In this document: in pieces, positions 1-8,825 of the stretch | How positions within the stretch are numbered: the first letter of the stretch is position 1 | Layout: each line of letters starts with the position of its first letter | Origin: Chromatiaceae bacterium | Lineage (GTDB): Bacteria > Pseudomonadota > Gammaproteobacteria > Chromatiales > Chromatiaceae | Length of the DNA: 64,000 nucleotides | Assembly (NCBI GenBank): GCA_025458165.1 | Contig: JALOTB010000002.1 | Coordinates: 32,658 to 96,657, forward strand | Reading direction: 5' to 3' | The notes under the pieces: generated by a model | The model's input: only the letters and a program-made list of their open reading frames with translations | What the model was told of the DNA's origin: nothing | The model's database searches: none | Program-made: the position numbers and the translations under genes

Positions 1-3000
1 CCCCGCGGCGTCCGCAGGCGCTACGGCTGCCGCAGCCTGCCCGGCCGCCGGCTGTGAGTCACCGGCCGCCGTGCGGGCCTTGCGCGGGCGCGCGGGGGCC
101 GCGGATGAGCCAGCCGCCGCCCGCCTGCTCGGCGTCGCGGCTTGGCCGTCGCTCCGCTTCGAGGCGGCCCTTCCGGTCGCACGGGCACGCGGCTTGGGTG
201 CCGTGGCGGCCACGGGGACCGGCGATACTGGGGCCGGCGCTGGACGCTCGACACGCGCGGCCGGCGGATCGGCGGGGGGCGCGGGCGGGTCCGGCGCCTG
301 AGCGGCCAGGCCGGAGATGTCGCCCGCCGCGACGGGGCCAGCGAGCGGTCCCGGCGATGGCGCCGCCGGTGCCGGGGCCTTGGGCGGATAGACACCTCCG
401 CCGCCGGAGGACCCGCCGCCGGCACCCGGGCCACCCGTGGGAGGCACTGGGGCGGCTGGGGCCCGGTTGCGCTTGGCCAAGAGCGCACCTATGAGCATCT
501 GCAGCAGCCGCCAGAGCGAGAGGAGCACCGTGCTCAGCACCCCGATGAAGGCGAAGAGAAAGGACACCAGCCCACCCCAGAGGCGCAGCCATACCGGTGT
601 TCCTCCTGCGGTCATCGGCCGCGCGGCCCCCCCCTTGCGGGCGCCGCCTGGCACCTCCTCGACCTCCGCGTAGCGCCCCGAGAGCTCGATCTCGCCGCTC
701 TCGGTCTCCTCCAGGTAGAAGTGCCGGCGTAGGCTGATGCAGCCTAGCGGGATAACAATCACCGCTAGCAGGGTCCCCACCGAAGCGCCAAAGAAGATGC
801 TGACCGCCATCCCCTGGAAGATCGGGTCAAACATCAGGGTCCAGGCCCCGCCGATGGTGGTGAGCGAGGTGATCAGGATGGGTCGCATGCGGATCTCGGC
901 CCCGGCGACCGCCGCCTCGCGGACGCTCTTGCCCTTGGCCACCTCGATCTTGACGAACTCGACGATCAGGATCGACTGGCGCACGATGATGCCGCCCAGC
1001 GCAATCAGCCCGATCATCGAAGTCGCGGTGAACTCCGCCCCCATGATCCAGTGGCCCGGGATGATGCCGATCAGGGTGAGCGGGATCGGGGCCATGATCA
1101 GCCCGCCCAGCGCGAGGTCCCCGAACTGCCAGACGATCAGGGCGTAGATCAACAGCAGGGCGGCCATGAAGGCGAGGCCCATATCGCGAAAGGTCTCGTA
1201 GGTAACCGTCCACTCCCCCGACCACTCGAAGCCGGATTGGGTGTCGTCAGATGGCGGACCGATCAGCCCCATGGGCATGCCGCTGATCTGCACCCCGTCG
1301 GGGGCCGTGTAGCCCGCGAGCTTGTCCTCCACCCCGAGCATGCCGTAGATCGGCGCCCCGAGGCGGCCCTCCATCTCGCCCACGACGTACTCCATCGGGC
1401 GCAGGTCCTTGTGGTAGAGGATCGGGTCTTCCGGCATCTTGACGAAGCGCCCGAGCTCGGCGAGGGGTACGGTCTCGCCGCTCGGTGACATGATCGGCAG
1501 GCTCCCGAGGGTCGAGAGCGCGGCGCGGTTGGCGAGCGGGGTCTGCAGGACGATATAGGTCGGCTCTAGGACAGTCCCGCGCTTGACGTCACCGACCTTG
1601 TAGCCGCCCATCGCCATGGCGACGTTCTGGTTGATGGCGTCGACTGAGATGCCGCGGCGCACGGCCTTCTCGGTGTCGACCTCGAAGCGCCAGTAGTCGT
1701 AGGGCTCGGCCATGTAGTTGTCGACGTCGACGATCCCCTCGACCTCCTCAAAGATCCTGGTCATGTCGCGCGTGACCTGGCGTCGGACCTCCTCGCTGGG
1801 ACCGTAGACCTCCGCCACCACCGTCTGGAGCACGGGCGGGCCGGGCGGCATCTCCACGACCGCGATCTGCGCGCCCAGACCCTGGGCCAGCGGCGTGAGC
1901 AGCGCGCGCGCGGCGACCGCGATCTGGTGGCTGCTGCGCTCGCGCTCCCGTTTGTCTTTGAGCATCACCAGCAGGTCGCCTTCCCAAGGGTTTTGGCGCA
2001 GGTAGTAGTGGCGGACCATGCCGTTGAAGTTGAAAGGCTGCGCCGTCCCGGCGTAGGTCTGCACCGCGGTCACCTCGGGGATCTCGCGGGTCTTCTCGGC
2101 AAGCTGGCGCACGACGTTGGCGGTCTCCGGGAGGGGAGTACCCTCGGGCATGTTGACGACGACGCTGAACTCCGGCTTGTTGTCGAAGGGCAGCATCTTC
2201 ACGGGGACCGTCTGGGTATAGAAGAGGACGCACGCCGCGGCCGTGGCCACGATGCTTAAGACCAGGAAGCCAACCCCGAGGCTGCGGTGCTCGATCAGAG
2301 GCAAGACCAGGGGGCGGTAGACCTTGCCCACGATCCGCCGGGTGCGCTCCTCCCGCCGCTCCGCCTTGTGCAGGGCCTCCATCTTCGGGCGGACCCGCAG
2401 GGCGAACCAGGGCGTGAAGACGAACGCGGCGAACAGCGAGAAGGCCATCGCCGAGGACCCGAGCACCGGGATCGGCCGCATGTAGGGGCCCATGAGCCCG
2501 CTCACCCAGCCCATCGGCAGCAGCGCGGAGATGATGGTGAGGGTGGCGAGGATGGTGGGGTTGCCGACCTCGTCCACCGCGCGCACCGCGTGGGCAATCG
2601 AGGTCTTACCGACCTCGAGCCAGTGGCGGAAGATGTTCTCGACCACCACCGTGGCGTCGTCCACCAGGATGCCGATCGAGAAGATCAGCGCGAACAGGCT
2701 CACCCGGTCGATCGTGTAATCCACCATCATCGCCCACCAGATGGTGAGCAGGATCACCACTGGGATGACCGTGATGACGACGAAGGCGGCGCGCGCCCCG
2801 AGCCCCACCAGGCACAGGATGGAGACGATGATCACCGCCTCGAACATCGCCTTGAGCAGCTCGTTGACCTTGTCGTTGGCGGTCTTGCCGTAGTTGCGGG
2901 TGATCTCGACCTCGACGTTGCTTGGGATGAGCGTGCCTTTGAGCTGCTCGAGCTTGGCGAGCACTGCGTTTGCCACCGTGACGCCGTTAGTCTTCTCCTT

Positions 3001-3975
3001 CTTGGCGATCGCCAGCGTCACCGCCTGCTCGCCCTGGGCGGTCGTGGTCCCCGCGTAGGCCGGTCCGGTGAAGTGGGTGACCAGGTGGACCGGGTCCTCG
3101 GGGGCGTGCTCGACCACCGCCAGATCGCCGATGTAGATCGGCCGCCCGCCCTGGCTCCCAACGACCAGCCGCGCGACGTCCTCGGCGCTGCGCAGAAAGG
3201 ACCCCGAGTAGACGTTATAGGCCGCGCCGCCCGACTCGCTGTAGCCAGTCGCGAGCTCGGAGTTGGCGGTCTGGATGGTGCGCGCGATCTTGTCCAGCGT
3301 GATGCCGTGGCCGGCCAGGCGCTCCATCAGCACCTCGACCCGGATCTGCTCGGCGCGCCCACCGACCACGAACCCCTTGCCCGTGTTCGGCACCGAGCCG
3401 AGCTCCTGGAGCAGGTCGAGCGCCAGGGTGCGGAGCTGGGCGTCGCTCACCTCGGTCGACCAGAGGGTCGCCGTGACCACCGGCACGTCGTCGACGCTCA
3501 CCGGCTTGACCAGCGGCATGCGCACGTCCGGAGGCATCCGATCCAGATTCGACTGCAGCTTGTCGTGCACCTTGACGATCGAGGCGCCCATCTGCTCGCC
3601 GACCTCGAAGCGGACGGTGACGATCGCCGCGCCGCGCTGGGTCGCGGAATAGACGTGCCGCACCCCCGGGAGCTCCTTCATGATCCGCTCCAGCGGCTGG
3701 GTGACCAGCGTCTCTACCTGCTTCGCCGAGGCCCCGGGGTACTGCACGAAGATGTCGATCATCGGCACCGAAATCTGGGGGTCCTCCTGCCGCGGCGTGA
3801 AGAACAACCCCATGAGGCCGATGCAGAGACAGCCGAGCAGCAGCATCGGCGTGACCGGAGTGTTGATGAAGGCGCGGGCGATGCGCCCGGAGATCCCGAT
3901 CTTGGCCTGGCGCTCACCGCCGAGGGCGAGGTCGGCCTCTTCGTCCAGCGGCGTGCTGGGGGTGCTCTCTGCCAT
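1..3975 (-). CDS. RND family efflux permease, C-terminus beyond window
   Basis: Inner-membrane proton-driven RND permease; it should work with a periplasmic adaptor and outer-membrane channel. The reading frame is open from the ATG at 3975 to base 1, giving 1325 residues with no stop. The RND core has the first membrane segment near residue 45, a periplasmic porter domain, and the motif GILVDDATVVVENI with the paired Asp of proton relay. It ends near residue 1085. Beyond the usual 1050-1100 residues come a linker, a further hydrophobic stretch (about 1125-1165), then more than 150 residues of Ala/Pro-rich low complexity. No adaptor gene is visible upstream; it may lie off the left edge. The substrate class (drug, lipid or metal) cannot be read from the sequence. 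Confidence 0.9.
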   Translation of the reverse strand, partial: MAESTPSTPLDEEADLALGGERQAKIGISGRIARAFINTPVTPMLLLGCLCIGLMGLFFTPRQEDPQISVPMIDIFVQYPGASAKQVETLVTQPLERIMKELPGVRHVYSATQRGAAIVTVRFEVGEQMGASIVKVHDKLQSNLDRMPPDVRMPLVKPVSVDDVPVVTATLWSTEVSDAQLRTLALDLLQELGSVPNTGKGFVVGGRAEQIRVEVLMERLAGHGITLDKIARTIQTANSELATGYSESGGAAYNVYSGSFLRSAEDVARLVVGSQGGRPIYIGDLAVVEHAPEDPVHLVTHFTGPAYAGTTTAQGEQAVTLAIAKKEKTNGVTVANAVLAKLEQLKGTLIPSNVEVEITRNYGKTANDKVNELLKAMFEAVIIVSILCLVGLGARAAFVVITVIPVVILLTIWWAMMVDYTIDRVSLFALIFSIGILVDDATVVVENIFRHWLEVGKTSIAHAVRAVDEVGNPTILATLTIISALLPMGWVSGLMGPYMRPIPVLGSSAMAFSLFAAFVFTPWFALRVRPKMEALHKAERREERTRRIVGKVYRPLVLPLIEHRSLGVGFLVLSIVATAAACVLFYTQTVPVKMLPFDNKPEFSVVVNMPEGTPLPETANVVRQLAEKTREIPEVTAVQTYAGTAQPFNFNGMVRHYYLRQNPWEGDLLVMLKDKRERERSSHQIAVAARALLTPLAQGLGAQIAVVEMPPGPPVLQTVVAEVYGPSEEVRRQVTRDMTRIFEEVEGIVDVDNYMAEPYDYWRFEVDTEKAVRRGISVDAINQNVAMAMGGYKVGDVKRGTVLEPTYIVLQTPLANRAALSTLGSLPIMSPSGETVPLAELGRFVKMPEDPILYHKDLRPMEYVVGEMEGRLGAPIYGMLGVEDKLAGYTAPDGVQISGMPMGLIGPPSDDTQSGFEWSGEWTVTYETFRDMGLAFMAALLLIYALIVWQFGDLALGGLIMAPIPLTLIGIIPGHWIMGAEFTATSMIGLIALGGIIVRQSILIVEFVKIEVAKGKSVREAAVAGAEIRMRPILITSLTTIGGAWTLMFDPIFQGMAVSIFFGASVGTLLAVIVIPLGCISLRRHFYLEETESGEIELSGRYAEVEEVPGGARKGGAARPMTAGGTPVWLRLWGGLVSFLFAFIGVLSTVLLSLWRLLQMLIGALLAKRNRAPAAPVPPTGGPGAGGGSSGGGGVYPPKAPAPAAPSPGPLAGPVAAGDISGLAAQAPDPPAPPADPPAARVERPAPAPVSPVPVAATAPKPRARATGRAASKRSDGQAATPSRRAAAGSSAAPARPRKARTAAGDSQPAAGQAAAAVAPADAAG

Positions 3976-4687
3976 GTGCCCATACCTCTCAGGCGCCGCT
4001 CACGGCGGGGCCGTTCCCGGTCGTTGATCGCCGGGAGGAACGAGAGGAGCGGCGGCCGACGAGCGGTCGCCGACCGGCACCTGTCAGGCTAGCAGGATGC
4101 CTCCGTTCGGCGGGACCCGCCGGGGCGCAGCATCGAGACAGGATCGAGCCCGGGCCTGTGCTGCCCGATCGACCAACCAGGAACCGCCATCCTCCATCCT
4201 CTCCGGGATTTCGTCATTGCGAGCCTATCTGACTCTAGTCCACAAGCCCCTTTTCCTCAAGGGCTTACCGAGTCGCCAACCGGTCCTGGGCAGGGGTCGG
4301 CAGGGCGATGCGACAGAAAAGGGCATGAGGCCGCAGACCAACGGGAATAAACGTTGATGAAACATCAGGTTGCCAAACGAAGGCGCTCACCCTGGGAGTG
4401 CGGGCCAGCGACCGGGCAACCTGCCGCTTTTCTCGGCTGCTGCTGAGGACCAGGCACCCGAGCTGCTCGTCCTTGGCTGACGGGCTCGGTGCGCAAGCAC
4501 CATCCAGATCGAGGCGTTTCGGAGCCGGCACGCGCGGGGAGGAAGTCGGGCGCCGCCCAACACACCCGAGCGGAAGGGGATCATCACTCATGCCAAAGGA
4601 CACGCGGAATGCTAGACGCGTATATTAGTGTCAGGTAATATGCCTAACAATTGAGCCAGACCACGACCCTCAGGGTTGGTAGCAATC
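3976..4687. other. Intergenic region without a supported gene
   Basis: This is the divergent space between the RND permease (minus) and the small membrane protein at 4688 (plus). Short open frames here have no recognisable protein character. An AT-rich patch at about 4618-4660 may hold a promoter for the plus-strand gene. I see no tRNA, riboswitch or repeat. Confidence 0.5.
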
Positions 4688-4876
4688 ATGTACCTCGACA
4701 ACCTCACCCTCGCCGGTATCACCGTCGTTGCCCTCTACGGGCTGCTGCCTTTTTTGTTCGGCCGCGAGACCTTGCGCGTCGAGGAGGATGACGACGACCG
4801 GAGGCTGGCGGCCACGACGGACCAGCACCGTCCGACGGGCGCGGGTTGCCCGGGGGAGCCCTGCCACGGGGCCTGA
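4688..4876 (+). CDS. Small single-span membrane protein, unknown function
   Basis: A 62-residue open frame. Residues about 7-26 form one hydrophobic helix (ITVVALYGLLPFLFG), followed by an acidic patch with four consecutive Asp and a hydrophilic tail. The ATG at 4688 is preceded by an in-frame TTG at 4676, and neither has a strong ribosome binding site. An AT-rich stretch 20-70 bases upstream could be its promoter. Size and topology resemble small accessory membrane peptides, but I recognise no family. It could be a chance frame; the hydrophobic helix and the upstream AT-rich patch are the only support. Confidence 0.4.
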   Translation: MYLDNLTLAGITVVALYGLLPFLFGRETLRVEEDDDDRRLAATTDQHRPTGAGCPGEPCHGA

Positions 4877-4996
4877 TCCCCGGCCCCAGGGGACTCGGCT
4901 CCACCGAGCCAACCGCGTTGGGGTGCCTACTCCGAATCCCTGGACGGGCGGTTGGCTGCCTTACCGCTCCCGGCAGCGCTGATCGCCGAGGCGCCC

Positions 4997-5473
4997 CTAC
5001 CCATCCTTCGCATAGGTCCCGACCAGCTCCGTGTGGGCGAGGATCTTGCCCTCCATCGCGGCCATCAATTGGTCCTTGGTCGGCCCGCCGAGATCCGGGA
5101 GTAAGCCGTCGAGGGCGTATAGGATGTGGAAGTAGCGGTGGCGCCCGATCGGGGGACAGGGCCCGCCATAACCGCGCCGCCCCCAGCTATTGACCCCCTC
5201 CAGCGTGCCGGGCGGCAGGTCCCGCGGCCGCACCCCCTCCGCCAGCCCTCCGCACTCCGGCGGCAGGTTGTACAGCAGCCAATGGTCCCAGACCATCCTC
5301 GGTGCCGCGGGGTCCGGGGCATCCGGGTCATCGACGATCAGGACGAGACTCCGGGTCCCCTCGGGCAGCCCCTCCCACCCGAGCGGCGGGGAGACGTCCG
5401 CCCCTTCGCACGTGTAACGAGTGGGGATCGCCCCTCCGTCTTCGAACGCGGTCGAGGTCAACCTCATCGCCAT
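4997..5473 (-). CDS. YbhB/YbcL family PEBP-like protein
   Basis: Phosphatidylethanolamine-binding-protein fold, 158 residues, the usual length of bacterial YbhB/YbcL proteins. Visible signatures are FEDGGAIPTRYTCEGADVSPPL near the N-terminus, the VDDPDAPDP segment, DHWLLYNLPP and GYGGPCPPIGRHRYFHILYAL, which together form the conserved ligand pocket. The start MAMRLTS at 5473 is chosen because AGGAGG lies just upstream; an earlier in-frame start at 5554 would add an unconserved leader. No signal peptide. The cellular role of this family in bacteria is not established. It stands alone, divergent from the penicillin-binding protein at 5839. Confidence 0.9.
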   Translation of the reverse strand: MAMRLTSTAFEDGGAIPTRYTCEGADVSPPLGWEGLPEGTRSLVLIVDDPDAPDPAAPRMVWDHWLLYNLPPECGGLAEGVRPRDLPPGTLEGVNSWGRRGYGGPCPPIGRHRYFHILYALDGLLPDLGGPTKDQLMAAMEGKILAHTELVGTYAKDG

Positions 5474-5838
5474 CTGTACCCTCCTGTTTGCGACATGGGC
5501 CGGGGGCGACGCCGGGCCGTCCCCGCCTAAGTCTAGCCGGAAAGCGTCAACCACCGGATCGGGCCGCAGCGCTGGGTCGAAGGTCGGCAGGCCGCGCCGC
5601 CATCGACCGTAACTCTCTCGGGCGATCGGGTTGTTACCATGCGCCTAGCGGAACCGCCATCGCGTCCCGGCCACGCGGGCTTGGCCCCGGCTTTGCGATG
5701 TGCTGGGGTGAATGCCCGCGAGACAATTCGCCGCACGGCGCCGCCCGGGTTGTTTTTCTTCGCCGAACCTGGCAGCTTTCGGCCGTAGGTAGCCGTTCGT
5801 GAACGACGGGCGGCCCCCAGCCGAGCCTCGCCTGCCCC
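5474..5838. other. Divergent intergenic region, no gene seen
   Basis: About 365 bases separate the PEBP-like gene (minus) from the penicillin-binding protein (plus). It presumably carries both promoters. I could not identify convincing -35/-10 pairs, a structured RNA or a repeat. Confidence 0.4.
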
Positions 5839-7428
5839 TTGAATCTCCTCAACGCTCTGGTCGAGTCCGCGGCATGGCCGACCCTCCGGGCGGGCCTGCA
5901 CGTCGGCTTTTTCCTCGTCCTGCTCTACTTCCTCAAGCGCCTCTTCGACCTGCGCGGCGCGACCGGACTCAAGCACCTGCCGCGCGCGAAGCGGTCGCTG
6001 GCGCTGCCCTTGGTCCTGCTCGTCGGCGTGCTTGGCTCGGTGCTGGCCTATCAGGCGACCTGGCAGTTGACGGGGTTGTTCCGGCCCCAATTCGTCGCCT
6101 TCATGCAGTCCCACGACCGCCGGCAGTTCAACCCGGCGCACCGTATCCAGCGCGGTCGCATCCTGGATCATCGGGGCGAGGTCCTTGCGGCGAGCGTCGA
6201 TCACCGGGGACAGGTCGTGCGGGTCTACCCCTCCGGTCCGGCCTTTGCTCACGTCGTCGGCTACAGCCACCCCCGTTTCGGGGCGGCGGGGATCGAGGCC
6301 CTGGCGAACGTGCATCTGAACGGCGGCGCACCCGAAGACCTCAAGGACTGGGGCGAGCTGGGCCGGCAGTTGGTCACCCAGGCGAAACAGCCGAGGGGTC
6401 GCGACCTGATGCTTACCGTCGATGGCGAGCTGCAGCGCCTAGCCGTCGACCTGCTCGGCCCCCGCCCCGGCGCGGTGGTGCTGCTGCGCCCGAGCGACGG
6501 CGCCATCCGGGTGCTGGCGAGCACCCCGGCGTACGACCCCAATCGAATCTCTGCCGCCCTATTCCGGGGCGCCGACCCGGCCTTGCCGCTGCTCAACCGC
6601 GCGACCCAGGGGCTCTACCCGCCGGGTTCGACCTACAAGGTCATAACGGCCGCGCAGGCCCTCAACGCGGGCTTCTCCGGGACCCTCTACTGCCCAGCCG
6701 ACGGATACACCACCTCGGCGCGCTACCGCAAGATCCGCGATCAGGCGTATTACAGTGCCCGCGAGGCCGGGCGGAGCTGGGGGGGTTACGGCAACCTCGA
6801 CCTGGCGACGGCGCTCGCCGAGTCATCCAACGTCTTCTTCGCCCAGCTCGGCGTTCAGCACGGGCACGACGCCTTCCGCCGCACCGCCGAGCAGCTCCAG
6901 ATCGGCCGCAAGATCAGCCTGTACGAGGGACCCTTCGGCTCCTGGGCCATGGCCACCGGGCGGGTCCCCTCGATCCACGACTCCGACCGATACGGCCTGG
7001 CCCAGATCTCCATCGGCCAGGGGGCGATCCTGGTCACCCCCGCACACATGGCGCTGATCACCGCGGCGGTCGCCAACCGCGGTGTGGCGATGCGCCCGCG
7101 GCTGGTGGCGAGCGACCCGCCGCAGGCACTCGCCCGCTTTCTCCCCGAGGGCAGCGCCAACCGGCTCGCCAAGATGATGCGCAAGGTGGTGACCGACGGG
7201 ACGGGTCGCGGCATCGACGTCCCCGGGCTCGCCATCGCTGGTAAGACCGGCACGGCGCAGAACCCCCAAGGGCCGGCCCATAGCTGGTTCATCGGCTTTG
7301 CCCCGGCGGAGCGACCGGCGCTCGCGGTCGCGGTGCTGGTGGAGCACGCCGGGTTCGGCTCGAAGGCGGCCGCGCCCATCGCGCGGGACCTCTTCCTGCG
7401 GGCGCGGGAGCTCGGCGAGCTTCCGTGA
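5839..7428 (+). CDS. Penicillin-binding protein, transpeptidase (PbpA/PBP2-like)
   Basis: D,D-transpeptidase that crosslinks peptidoglycan stems in the periplasm. It is 529 residues, with two N-terminal hydrophobic segments (about 15-36 and 52-72). The catalytic motifs are all present: SxxK as STYK at Ser264 (PPGSTYK), SxN as SSN near 329, and KTGT near 469. It lacks an N-terminal glycosyltransferase domain, so it is a monofunctional class B enzyme. The start is TTG at 5839; no better start keeps the N-terminal helix. It overlaps the FtsW/RodA gene by four bases, so the two are translationally coupled as a polymerase/crosslinker pair. Length and partner fit the PbpA-RodA type rather than the main elongasome PBP2. 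Confidence 0.88.
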   Translation: MNLLNALVESAAWPTLRAGLHVGFFLVLLYFLKRLFDLRGATGLKHLPRAKRSLALPLVLLVGVLGSVLAYQATWQLTGLFRPQFVAFMQSHDRRQFNPAHRIQRGRILDHRGEVLAASVDHRGQVVRVYPSGPAFAHVVGYSHPRFGAAGIEALANVHLNGGAPEDLKDWGELGRQLVTQAKQPRGRDLMLTVDGELQRLAVDLLGPRPGAVVLLRPSDGAIRVLASTPAYDPNRISAALFRGADPALPLLNRATQGLYPPGSTYKVITAAQALNAGFSGTLYCPADGYTTSARYRKIRDQAYYSAREAGRSWGGYGNLDLATALAESSNVFFAQLGVQHGHDAFRRTAEQLQIGRKISLYEGPFGSWAMATGRVPSIHDSDRYGLAQISIGQGAILVTPAHMALITAAVANRGVAMRPRLVASDPPQALARFLPEGSANRLAKMMRKVVTDGTGRGIDVPGLAIAGKTGTAQNPQGPAHSWFIGFAPAERPALAVAVLVEHAGFGSKAAAPIARDLFLRARELGELP

Positions 7429-8825
7429 GCACCGCCGGCACCGGCAGCACGATCGAGCTGTCCTGGGGGCTGCGCCGCCCGGAGCGGCAGCTCCTGCTGC
7501 TCATCCTGCTCGCCATCGCCCTCGGGTTCCTCATGATGCTGGGCTCCGGTCGGGCGGCCGGGCGCGCCCTCAGCGGGGCGGACCTGCTCCCCTTCCTCAC
7601 CTATGGGGCCAGCTTGCTCCTGCTCCACGGCCTCTGGGTGCTGGCACGATTCCGCGGCGACCAAGTCCTGCCCGCGCTGGTGGCGCTGCTCGCCGGGCTT
7701 GGCCTGCTGGCGCAGTACCGCATGGGCCTGCTGACTGGCGCGGAGGCCTCGCACGCTGCGCGCCTCGCCCTCCCCGCAGGCGTGCTTCTGATGGGCGCGA
7801 TCGCCGTCGTTGGGGCGGAGGGCCGCTATGGCCGCCTGGTCGCGGGGCGCTACGCGATCTGGGGCTGGGCCGGCCTATCGGTCTTGCTCCTCGCGGTCCT
7901 GCTCCTCACCGGCCATCGCTTCCGGGGCGGGGTCTACGCGGCGGGGTTCGTCACCCCAAGCGAGCTCCTTAAGGTGACGATGGTGCTCTTCGTCGCGGGC
8001 TTCATCGACCAGCAGGTCAAGGCGCTCAAGGACCTTGGGACCGGGCTGCCGATCCCGCCCTGGCGGGCGCTGCTGCCGCTCGCGGGGTTGTGGGCGGCGC
8101 TGACGGTCCTGCTCCTGATCCAGCGGGATCTGGGGATGCTGATCATCCTGAGCACCGCGCTGATCGCGATGCTGGCGCTCGGGACCGGGCGCCTGGCCTA
8201 TCTGATCTATGGGGCGACGGCCGCCGCGGCCCTGGGGTATCTGCTGCTCCGGCTCTTCGCCCACGGCCAGGGACGGCTGCGCGCCTGGCAGGCGCCGTTC
8301 GAGGACCCGACGGGGGGCAGTTGGCAGATCCTCCAGGGGCTCTCGGGGATGTTCGCCGGCGGGCTTTGGGGCGAGGGGTTCGGCCGCGGCAATCCGGAAT
8401 ACACCCCGATCGCGCAATCCGATTTCATCTACGCAGTGCTCGGCGAGGAGCTCGGCTTCGCCGGCTGCGTCTTGGTCGTCGCGCTCTTCCTGGTGCTGAT
8501 CCTGCGCGGGCTGGAGATCGCCTACCGGACGCGGTCGAGCTTCGGCTCATTGCTCGCCGCGGGGCTCACCACCGTGATCGCCGTGCAGACCTTTTTGAAC
8601 ATCGGGGGGGTGACCAAGTCCATCCCGCTCACCGGGGTCACCCTCCCCTTCGTCAGCCACGGCGGGAGCAGCCTGCTCACCGCCTTCGCGAGCGTAGGGC
8701 TCCTGCTCGCGATCTCCGCCGGGGAGCCGGCGAAGGGCCGCAGCCGAACGCACGCTCCGGCGAAAACGGCGCCGTCCGGCAGGCCGCGGCGCGGCGCTCC
8801 GCAACCGCCCCCTCAGCGCAGGTAA
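7425..8825 (+). CDS. FtsW/RodA/SpoVE (SEDS) glycan polymerase
   Basis: SEDS-family peptidoglycan glycosyltransferase that polymerises lipid II together with a class B PBP. The 466-residue product has about ten membrane segments and the conserved C-terminal block with FLNIGGVTKSIPLTGVTLPF and SHGGSSLL. The GTG start at 7425 overlaps the PBP stop codon (GTGA). After the last helix there is a basic Pro/Arg-rich tail. The stop overlaps the 3' end of the convergent GH13 gene by 13 bases. No mre or division genes are nearby, so this is likely a second SEDS/PBP set besides the main rod or division system. Confidence 0.9.
   Translation: MSTAGTGSTIELSWGLRRPERQLLLLILLAIALGFLMMLGSGRAAGRALSGADLLPFLTYGASLLLLHGLWVLARFRGDQVLPALVALLAGLGLLAQYRMGLLTGAEASHAARLALPAGVLLMGAIAVVGAEGRYGRLVAGRYAIWGWAGLSVLLLAVLLLTGHRFRGGVYAAGFVTPSELLKVTMVLFVAGFIDQQVKALKDLGTGLPIPPWRALLPLAGLWAALTVLLLIQRDLGMLIILSTALIAMLALGTGRLAYLIYGATAAAALGYLLLRLFAHGQGRLRAWQAPFEDPTGGSWQILQGLSGMFAGGLWGEGFGRGNPEYTPIAQSDFIYAVLGEELGFAGCVLVVALFLVLILRGLEIAYRTRSSFGSLLAAGLTTVIAVQTFLNIGGVTKSIPLTGVTLPFVSHGGSSLLTAFASVGLLLAISAGEPAKGRSRTHAPAKTAPSGRPRRGAPQPPPQRR

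Noticed and set aside
2287..4092. A 601-codon open frame on the plus strand
   Set aside because: It lies antisense to the RND permease, is His/Arg/Asp-rich as expected of a GC-rich shadow frame, and has no family pattern.
4260..4660. Possible riboswitch before the RND permease or the small membrane gene
   Set aside because: No cobalamin, TPP, SAM or other known riboswitch core was recognised on either strand.
5799..7244. A 481-codon frame overlapping the penicillin-binding protein
   Set aside because: Wrong frame of the same strand; the PBP frame has SxxK, SxN and KTG motifs.
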